Assembly: GCA_022704885.1 (NCBI GenBank)
Contig: JAKJFO010000031.1
Location: forward strand, 10,335 to 30,523
DNA from: Candidatus Rifleibacteriota bacterium
GTDB lineage: Bacteria; Riflebacteria; Ozemobacteria; Ozemobacterales; Ozemobacteraceae
Reading direction: 5' to 3'
Length of the DNA: 20,189 bases
Shown here: piece by piece, positions 14,474 to 20,189 of the stretch
Layout: each line of letters opens with the position of its first letter
Numbering within the stretch: the stretch's first letter is position 1
Position numbers and translations under genes: made by a program
The notes under the pieces: generated by a model
What the model was told of the DNA's origin: nothing
What the model saw: only the letters and a program-made list of their open reading frames with translations
Database searches by the model: none

Positions 14474-17005
14474 TTATCTGTGCAGGTTGTCGAAGCGCTG
14501 CAATTGCTCTACCTGGCTTTTCAGGCTTTCGATTGTAGAGCTGTCACCATATTCGGAGAGCAATTCATCGATGCTGCTCATGGCCGCGGCATCTCCATCG
14601 AGTTCACCGCGCAGATGCTGCATTACAATTGGAGAAAGCTCTTCAAATCTGTCGGCGCGAATTTCTGCGTCGTCTTCGTTGTCGAGACCCGCAATATACT
14701 CAAGCACTTCGCGAATGTTCTTTTCTTTGCCAAGGCTGAGCCAGTGGATAACGTTGCGGTTGAACGGAACGGTATCGAGGTCGCCGGGGCTTGTATAGAA
14801 GTTATCCTGATAAAGAGCTTCACCGAAGCAGGCAATTCGACCAAGTCCGAGGTCTTCGGCAACAGCTACGGGTATTGGCAGCACGGGCGTGTGGCTGGCA
14901 TAAATGTATGCATCTCCAAGTGCGTCTGCATCAGAGTTGTAGGAGTCTTCGTCGCCGGTTGCGAGCAGAAACAGATTTTTGCTGGCTACCAGGCCTTTGC
15001 TGGTTGAATTGATAAATGTGCACGAATCTCTCAGCAGAATCTTTTTGACACTTCCAGTAATGGTTTCTGTCGGGAAATTCTTGATGAAAGGCCGGTATGG
15101 CGGGCCGATATTGTCGGTCGGATCGCATGCCTGGTCATCGTTGAAGCGGATCTTGCTGCCGACACCCTTGAGAACACTGTTGAACATGTCTGGATTCGAA
15201 AGATTGCGAAAGTCTGATTTGCCGAACATGATCAGTGATCCGCCGCCAGAAACGAATTTCTTAAGCGCGGTGATTTCTTCTTTTTTGAAGTCAAGCGTCG
15301 GATGCGGGATTGCGATTACGAATGCATCCTTGATCATTTCGTAGGTAATCGTTTTGGATATGCTGCGCAACTGTATGCCATAATGCTGGAACAGATCCAT
15401 TTTCATGCCGGCGAAGCGGCCGGTGAAGTAGTCTTTATTGCCATGTACACAGTCTACCAGCATGGTTTTGGCGTCGAGTATCACAATCGTTGAAGTAGTA
15501 TCGATTATGGCTGTACCCTTCTTGAGTACAGCGATGAGTTCAACTTCACCCAGCCAGTCGATCTGAGCCGGAAAAGCGGTCTGGGCAGTTTCGTCGGCAT
15601 TTAGTGAATCGAACTTGGTTTTGCCAATCAGATTGTCAGCGCTTATGGCTGAATGATAGACTTCGAGGGTTATCCCGGTGGCCGCAACAGCTGCCGGGTT
15701 TTTAACCGGTATGACAACCTTGAACGGGTGCTTCATATAGAGTTTGTCAAAGTTTACGCCGATGCTGACGATTTTGGGTAACGGATCTTCTGATCCGGCA
15801 GGAGTTGTCAGGGTGCTTTCAAACGTGATTACTTTGTCTGTCTCTCGCGGATCGCGGCTTTCGACTCTGAAATTGTAGGTCGAAGAAGGCTTGAGGCCGG
15901 TTAAGGTGACGGTATGTGTCTTTACCGCATGATCATATACTTTTGAATTGTTAAGACTGCTTTCTCCGTAAAACACCGCAGTTGTACCGGCTTTATTGGT
16001 TGTCCACTGGATAGTTGCCGAATTGGCTGTCAGAGATATGACTTTTGGTTTCTGGGCGAATTCTATGATACTGTTATCGGTGACAAATCTAACGGTTTTG
16101 CCATCAGTGAAGCTCTCGACGTGACCATCTTTGTCAGTTCTGAAAACCTTCATCTTGTGATATTCATAGATATCAAGGACTGTCTGAGTCGGGTGTCCGA
16201 AGGAATTGCCAGTGCCGGCGCTGATTACGCCATATTCAGGCACAACTACATCCATGAAAGAATGTGAAGAGGAAGTTTTGCTGCCATGGTGACCAGATTT
16301 GAGAACGGTGCTTTTCAGCTTGCTGCCATGCAGGGCGACCATGTCTGCTTCTGGTTTCTTTTCTGCATCTCCGGTCAGAAGGTAGCTTACCTGGCCGGCG
16401 GTAACCTTTATTACGATAGACATGTCATTCGGATTGATTTTCAGGTCATCCGGTAATTTGTTATCGGGGTCATCCCGGCGGGCGTCACAATATAGAACTT
16501 CAGCCTTGATTCCTTTGCCCCAGTTGAGAAGTTCGCCCATTACCGCCTTGCGATATGGAATATTGTTCTTGTTGATCAGGTCGCGCAGCTGCGCATATAT
16601 CAGGCCATCCTGTGGGCCGCGCTCGGGATCGCTGTTGTCGCGTTCTTCATCTGACGAAATTTCTGTGTCGTTAGAATAGACGAATTCGCCGAACGTAAAT
16701 TCTCTGAGCAGTTCGATGAATCCGCCAAAATGATCACGATGTGGATGCGTGATATAGGCATGATCGATATGCTTGATGCCTTCTTTTTTGAGATAGGGAA
16801 TGATATAACGCTGGGCGGCATTACGATTGTCGTCACCGGCGTCGATCATGATGGTTTTCTCTGCAGAGCGGATCAAAATACAATCGCCCTGATGTACATC
16901 GAGAAAGGTTACTCTGAGGAGGGGCGCTTCATTTGCATAAGCCGTTGTTGCAACACAAGCCAGCAGCAACATCAATACGGCTGCCTGCGCGATTCTATGT
17001 ATCAT
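14474..17005 (-). CDS. Secreted ComEC-like metallo-beta-lactamase fold protein with FN3-, CARDB- and DUF4350-like domains
   Basis: The frame is open to 17188, but the ATG at 17005 has an AAGGAG site nine bases upstream and yields a clean signal peptide (1-24, ending TTAYA). The 843-residue product begins with a ComEC/Rec2-type metallo-hydrolase (about 28-310): FLDVHQGDCILI, HPHRDHFGG (His87, His89, Asp91, His92), LLTGDAE (Asp213) and SGHHGSKTSSS. Next come an FN3-like domain (about 320-402; WTTNKAGTTAVFYG, LTGLKPSSTYNFRVES), a CARDB-like beta domain (about 408-510) and a DUF4350/GATase-like Rossmann domain (about 513-760; VSGGGSLIMFG near 585-595). A helical tail follows. The chemistry could be nuclease, phosphodiesterase or phosphorylcholine esterase; I cannot decide. 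It is monocistronic with its own promoter and terminator. Confidence 0.85.
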   Translation of the reverse strand: MIHRIAQAAVLMLLLACVATTAYANEAPLLRVTFLDVHQGDCILIRSAEKTIMIDAGDDNRNAAQRYIIPYLKKEGIKHIDHAYITHPHRDHFGGFIELLREFTFGEFVYSNDTEISSDEERDNSDPERGPQDGLIYAQLRDLINKNNIPYRKAVMGELLNWGKGIKAEVLYCDARRDDPDNKLPDDLKINPNDMSIVIKVTAGQVSYLLTGDAEKKPEADMVALHGSKLKSTVLKSGHHGSKTSSSHSFMDVVVPEYGVISAGTGNSFGHPTQTVLDIYEYHKMKVFRTDKDGHVESFTDGKTVRFVTDNSIIEFAQKPKVISLTANSATIQWTTNKAGTTAVFYGESSLNNSKVYDHAVKTHTVTLTGLKPSSTYNFRVESRDPRETDKVITFESTLTTPAGSEDPLPKIVSIGVNFDKLYMKHPFKVVIPVKNPAAVAATGITLEVYHSAISADNLIGKTKFDSLNADETAQTAFPAQIDWLGEVELIAVLKKGTAIIDTTSTIVILDAKTMLVDCVHGNKDYFTGRFAGMKMDLFQHYGIQLRSISKTITYEMIKDAFVIAIPHPTLDFKKEEITALKKFVSGGGSLIMFGKSDFRNLSNPDMFNSVLKGVGSKIRFNDDQACDPTDNIGPPYRPFIKNFPTETITGSVKKILLRDSCTFINSTSKGLVASKNLFLLATGDEDSYNSDADALGDAYIYASHTPVLPIPVAVAEDLGLGRIACFGEALYQDNFYTSPGDLDTVPFNRNVIHWLSLGKEKNIREVLEYIAGLDNEDDAEIRADRFEELSPIVMQHLRGELDGDAAAMSSIDELLSEYGDSSTIESLKSQVEQLQRFDNLHR

Positions 17006-17034
17006 ACTCTTATACTCCTTATACGCGCTGGATT

Positions 17035-17055
17035 CAGATTTAATAATAAAATCTG
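17035..17055. repeat. Inverted repeat in the leader of the secreted hydrolase gene
   Basis: CAGATTT and AAATCTG are perfect 7-bp arms separated by 7 A/T bases. The repeat lies about 8-28 bases downstream of the predicted transcription start (near 17063) and 30 bases before the start codon. It could be a repressor operator or an RNA hairpin in the 5' leader. The symmetry is seen; the role is inferred. Confidence 0.4.
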
Positions 17056-17069
17056 CACCACGTATAGAA

Positions 17070-17098
17070 ATTCTACTGAGATATATAGAATGTGTCAA
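17070..17098 (-). promoter_or_regulatory. Strong promoter of the secreted hydrolase gene
   Basis: On the minus strand a perfect TTGACA (17098-17093) is followed after exactly 17 bp by TAGAAT (17075-17070), five of six matches. The predicted start near 17063 gives a leader of about 58 nt. It is the best sigma-70 consensus match in the window. Confidence 0.75.
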
Positions 17099-17173
17099 TG
17101 CCTGGCATAACTTTTTTTGACAAATATTTAATACGAAAATTGCGATTATAAGTGGAATATCGAATGTTGATAG

Positions 17174-17219
17174 TAACAAAACTGCCACCGGCAGAGAGTT
17201 TGCTCTGTCGGTGGCAGTT
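17174..17219 (-). terminator. Intrinsic terminator after nrdJ
   Basis: A 17-bp stem (17180-17196 with 17203-17219) containing one G-T type mismatch and a 6-nt loop lies 19 bases after the nrdJ stop. On the minus strand TTTTG follows at once. It separates nrdJ from the secreted hydrolase gene, which has its own promoter just downstream. Confidence 0.8.
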
Positions 17220-17238
17220 CGCGGGGTCAGTTAAAGCG

Positions 17239-19530
17239 TCAACCGCATTTTGAATAGCCACAGGATTTGCAGATTACGCAACCTCCCTCGTGTTCGAGGG
17301 GTTCACCGCATTCCGGGCATGCGTAGCCAGGTTCGGCGTTATCAAGCAGAAGATCTTTTTTATCGGCTGGTTTGCTTTCTTTGTTTGTCGGTACATTCTT
17401 GGTGAAAGAATCGCGTGAACTCAGGTGATACTGTTCGATGACCTTGCCAATGGCGTCCGGGCAGGAGAGTACCTTGATTCCGCCTGACATGGCGCCGCGC
17501 TTGATGGTCGACATGCATCTGATGCCTTTGAGCTGGTCGATGATTTCCTGTACATCGACGCCGGCACGTAATGCCATTGAAACCAGGCGGGCGGTCGCTT
17601 CTGACTGAGAAGGACAGCCACCTGCACGGCCGAGGCTGGTGAATACTTCGCAGATTCCCTTTTCATCGGAATTTACAGTGACGTAAAGATTGCCGCAGCC
17701 GATTTTGACTCGTTCGGTTACGCCGACGGTGCGTTCGGGTCGTGCACGGGGTGTGACTCGGGTACTGTCAGATTGTCGTGTACCCTTTTTGCCGCCGCCT
17801 ACGTTAAGAACCTGTTCGTCACGTGAACCATCTCGATATACGGTGACACCTTTGCAGCCAAGAGTGTGGGCAAGTCTGAAAACGGTTTCGACATCTCTGA
17901 TCGTCGCTTCGAATGGGAAATTGACGGTTTTGCTGACGGCATTATCGGTGTGCTTCTGAAAAGCAGCCTGCATACGGATATGCCATTCTGGAGAAATCAT
18001 ATGACTGGTTACGAATACTCTCGCGACATCGTCGGGAACTTCGCTGATTCCTTTGAGGCTGCCTTGTTTGGCAATTCTTTCCATGAGAGGTTCAGAATAA
18101 AAGTTGCGTTCACGCGCTACCCTTACAAAATCATGGTGTACCTCAACCAGTTTCTCGTTCTCCATGACATGCTTTTCGTAAGCTATGGCAAAAAGTGGCT
18201 CGATTCCACTTGAGCAACCTGAAATCATGCTGATGGTGCCGGTCGGTGCTATCGTGGTGACAGTAGCATTGCGTAAAGGCTGCATCTTTTTCTCGGCAAA
18301 AATTGACTTGTCAAAATTGGGAAAAGGCCCACGCTCTCTTGCGAGCTCCTGTGATGCAGACCAGGCCTCGCGTTTAATGAAACCCATGACGGTGTCAGCT
18401 GTTTCCAAAGCCTTTTCACTGTCATAGGCCAGTCCGACCTTGATCAGCATGTCAGACCAGCCCATGACGCCAAGCCCGATCTTGCGGTTGGCCCTGGTCA
18501 TCTTGTCGATCTCAGGAATCGGATAACGATTCTGGTCGATAACGTTGTCGAGAAAGCGCACAGAAAGCGAGATGATCTCACGCAACCGGTCAAAATCCAC
18601 TTCCGGCTTGCCATTTTCCTGTTTAACGAAGCGCGCAAGGTTGATAGACCCAAGGTTGCACGACTCGTATGGCAGAAGTGGCTGTTCGCCGCAGGGGTTG
18701 GTTGACTCGATCAGGCCGACCTGCGGTGTCGGCTGATACCTGTTGATCCGATCCAGAAAGACGATACCCGGTTCTCCGTTGCGCCAGGCACGCTCTACAA
18801 TCATGTTGAACACTTTGCTGGCCTTGAGTGAACGCACGGGTTCACCTGATCGGGGGTTGATCAGATCATATTCGTTGTCGCGCTCCAGCGCTTCCATGAA
18901 TTTATCTGTTATCGCAATGCTGATATTGAAATTGGTAAGTTCGTCATTTTTTTCTTTGCAGGTAATAAAGTCGAGAATATCTGGATGGTCGACCCTGAGT
19001 ATACCCATATTGGCACCGCGTCTGGTGCCGCCCTGCTTGATCGTTTCGGTGGCCGTGTTGAAAACTTTCATGAACGATATTGGCCCGGAACTGACGCCGC
19101 TGGTCGAACTGACTATATCATTGGCCGGGCGCAGCCGCGAAAAACTGAAGCCGGTGCCGCCACCAGATTTGTGGATGAGAGCAGCATTCTTTACCGCGTC
19201 AAAAATGCCTTCCATCGAGTCCTCGACCGGTAGAACGAAACAGGCTGAAAGCTGCCCGAGCTCTTTGCCGGCATTCATCAGCGTCGGGCTGTTCGGCAGA
19301 AAATCGAGATCGGTCATGATCTTGAAAAACAGGTCTTCGAGTTCGCCGGCCTGATAGCGGCTGTTGGGATAATTGTTCTCGGCTGTCGCAATTGCCCTGG
19401 CAACACGGCGGAACAAATCTTCTATAGTTTCTGTCGGCTTGCCGTCGGGGCCACGAGTGAGGTAGCGCTTGGCAAGAACTTTCTGGGCGTTGGGCGAGAA
19501 GCGGTGAGAAATGGTAGTTGTCGGGTTCAT
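17239..19530 (-). CDS. nrdJ: Adenosylcobalamin-dependent (class II) ribonucleoside-diphosphate reductase
   Basis: NrdJ reduces ribonucleotides to deoxyribonucleotides with a radical made from adenosylcobalamin, so it works with or without oxygen. The 763-residue product carries the expected catalytic set: Cys97 (GQLSACFVLP), Asn278/Cys280/Glu282 in STNPCGEQPLLPYE (Cys280 is the thiyl position) and Cys291 in SCNLGSINL. The 11-residue spacing between Cys280 and Cys291 is typical of NrdJ. PTGTISMISGCSSGIEPLFA follows near 425-445. A TSCPD domain (about 595-690) and a C-terminal zinc ribbon (CPECGEPL...CKSCGYSKCG, 740-763) end the protein. No N-terminal ATP-cone is present. An AGGAT site precedes the ATG. 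It follows aroB by 19 bp. No NrdR box is visible within this short gap. Confidence 0.96.
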   Translation of the reverse strand: MNPTTTISHRFSPNAQKVLAKRYLTRGPDGKPTETIEDLFRRVARAIATAENNYPNSRYQAGELEDLFFKIMTDLDFLPNSPTLMNAGKELGQLSACFVLPVEDSMEGIFDAVKNAALIHKSGGGTGFSFSRLRPANDIVSSTSGVSSGPISFMKVFNTATETIKQGGTRRGANMGILRVDHPDILDFITCKEKNDELTNFNISIAITDKFMEALERDNEYDLINPRSGEPVRSLKASKVFNMIVERAWRNGEPGIVFLDRINRYQPTPQVGLIESTNPCGEQPLLPYESCNLGSINLARFVKQENGKPEVDFDRLREIISLSVRFLDNVIDQNRYPIPEIDKMTRANRKIGLGVMGWSDMLIKVGLAYDSEKALETADTVMGFIKREAWSASQELARERGPFPNFDKSIFAEKKMQPLRNATVTTIAPTGTISMISGCSSGIEPLFAIAYEKHVMENEKLVEVHHDFVRVARERNFYSEPLMERIAKQGSLKGISEVPDDVARVFVTSHMISPEWHIRMQAAFQKHTDNAVSKTVNFPFEATIRDVETVFRLAHTLGCKGVTVYRDGSRDEQVLNVGGGKKGTRQSDSTRVTPRARPERTVGVTERVKIGCGNLYVTVNSDEKGICEVFTSLGRAGGCPSQSEATARLVSMALRAGVDVQEIIDQLKGIRCMSTIKRGAMSGGIKVLSCPDAIGKVIEQYHLSSRDSFTKNVPTNKESKPADKKDLLLDNAEPGYACPECGEPLEHEGGCVICKSCGYSKCG

Positions 19531-19549
19531 TTTGCCATCCTATCTGTTC

Positions 19550-20189
19550 TTAAATATTGCAGGCATTAAGAAAAAAATCTTCAATTTTATCGGGGGTTAC
19601 TTTATGTACGAATGTCTTTCCGAGTGATTCGGGCAGAATAAAGCGGTAACCATCGTCTGCTTTCTTTTTATCCTGCGAAAGGGTCTTCAGCAGCTCTTTT
19701 CTGTCAAGTTCAGCAGGAATTTTCGTTGGCAGAGAAAATTCGGTGAGAATGTGCGCAAGATTTTCGCTGTAATTTTCTTCAAGCCTTCCAATCGAGCCAG
19801 CAGCTTTCAAAGCCATCAGCATTCCCAGACCAACTGCTTCACCGTGATGAAGTCTTATATAATTGCCGGCGGCCTCAAGAGCGTGACCAAACGTGTGCCC
19901 AAGATTCAGATGGGCGCGAACACCCTGATCGAGCTCATCTTCGGCGACAAAAGACTTTTTGATATGAATCGATCGACGAATGAGTCGTTGCAACAAAGAA
20001 ATCTGCTTAGCTTTGATGGCGTCGATGTTTTTGTGGATGAACCGGAAATATGCCGAATCGGCGATCGCCCCATGTTTAACCGCCTCGACTAATCCATATG
20101 CCAGTTGAGACAACGGCAGGGTTTTTAAGACCGAGACATCTATTGCGGTCAGAGCCGGCTGATAAAAGGTTCCGGCCAGATTCTTGCCG
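19550..20189 (-). CDS. aroB: 3-dehydroquinate synthase (5' part outside window)
   Basis: AroB converts DAHP to 3-dehydroquinate, the second step of the shikimate pathway, using NAD+ and a divalent metal. The minus-strand frame is open to the right edge, so only the C-terminal 212 residues (family length about 360) are present; a TTG at 20113 is internal. Visible family motifs are GKNLAGTFYQP at the very edge, LPLSQLAYGLVEAVKHGAIAD (the Glu is a metal ligand, the Lys binds substrate), RAHLNLGHTFGHALEA (metal-binding His) and LHHGEAVGLGM. The DKKKADDGYRFILPE segment is the usual C-terminal substrate contact. It is 19 bp upstream of nrdJ on the same strand and likely co-transcribed. Confidence 0.95.
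   Translation of the reverse strand, partial: GKNLAGTFYQPALTAIDVSVLKTLPLSQLAYGLVEAVKHGAIADSAYFRFIHKNIDAIKAKQISLLQRLIRRSIHIKKSFVAEDELDQGVRAHLNLGHTFGHALEAAGNYIRLHHGEAVGLGMLMALKAAGSIGRLEENYSENLAHILTEFSLPTKIPAELDRKELLKTLSQDKKKADDGYRFILPESLGKTFVHKVTPDKIEDFFLNACNI

Noticed and set aside
14411..15007. 198-codon plus-strand frame opposite the hydrolase C-terminus
   Set aside because: Starts inside the terminator palindrome and is antisense to a well-supported gene.
17006..17188. Upstream extension of the secreted hydrolase by 61 codons
   Set aside because: It would cover the promoter and ribosome site and bury the signal peptide; the ATG at 17005 fits all three.
1..20189. Mobile elements, CRISPR arrays, tRNA genes, riboswitches (including a cobalamin riboswitch before nrdJ)
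   Set aside because: None seen on either strand. The nrdJ upstream gap is only 19 bp, and the aroB upstream region lies outside the window.

Overview
The window looks like chromosomal DNA of a Gram-negative, probably strictly or facultatively anaerobic bacterium. The evidence is a complete Rnf ferredoxin:NAD+ oxidoreductase operon, an adenosylcobalamin-dependent (class II, oxygen-independent) ribonucleotide reductase, a B12-binding radical SAM enzyme, and envelope proteins that fit a periplasm (AMIN-amidase-LysM protein, two-transmembrane chemoreceptor, secreted proteins). Base composition is near 50% GC and even throughout. There are no insertion sequences, phage genes, tRNAs, rRNAs or CRISPR arrays. 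I cannot assign a phylum; my unsupported guess is an uncultivated lineage such as Riflebacteria.

Layout. 1-1864 (minus): B12-binding radical SAM protein running off the left edge, with a promoter placed so that the mRNA should be leaderless. 1865-2595: the largest gene-poor gap. It holds a near-perfect sigma-54 promoter facing right and, about 300 nt later, a strong intrinsic terminator with only tiny ORFs between; I read this as a candidate sigma-54-dependent small RNA. 2596-3072 (minus): RseC-like protein. 3132-3707 (plus): unknown secreted protein. 3724-9657 (minus): rnfC-rnfD-rnfG-rnfE-rnfA-rnfB followed by a divergent plsY, one tightly packed operon with its own promoter. RnfB is long, with seven iron-sulfur cluster motifs. 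9823-10464 (plus): aat. 10544-14335 (plus): N-acetylmuramoyl-L-alanine amidase and a methyl-accepting chemotaxis protein 12 nt apart. 14474-17005 (minus): large secreted ComEC-like metallo-beta-lactamase fold protein with FN3-like, CARDB-like and DUF4350-like parts, bounded by a clear promoter and terminator. 17239-20189 (minus): nrdJ preceded by aroB, which runs off the right edge.

How the parts relate. Rnf couples ferredoxin oxidation to NAD+ reduction and ion pumping. RseC is an Rnf/Rsx-associated membrane protein in Proteobacteria, and its position one gene beyond the operon suggests a link here too. PlsY (phospholipid synthesis), the amidase, the chemoreceptor and the secreted proteins are envelope functions. 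NrdJ, and possibly the radical SAM protein, tie the region to cobalamin.

The most interesting item is the sigma-54 unit at about 2219-2545. It has two internal hairpins, a duplicated C/U-rich 9-mer that could pair with Shine-Dalgarno sequences, and a terminator with eight T's.
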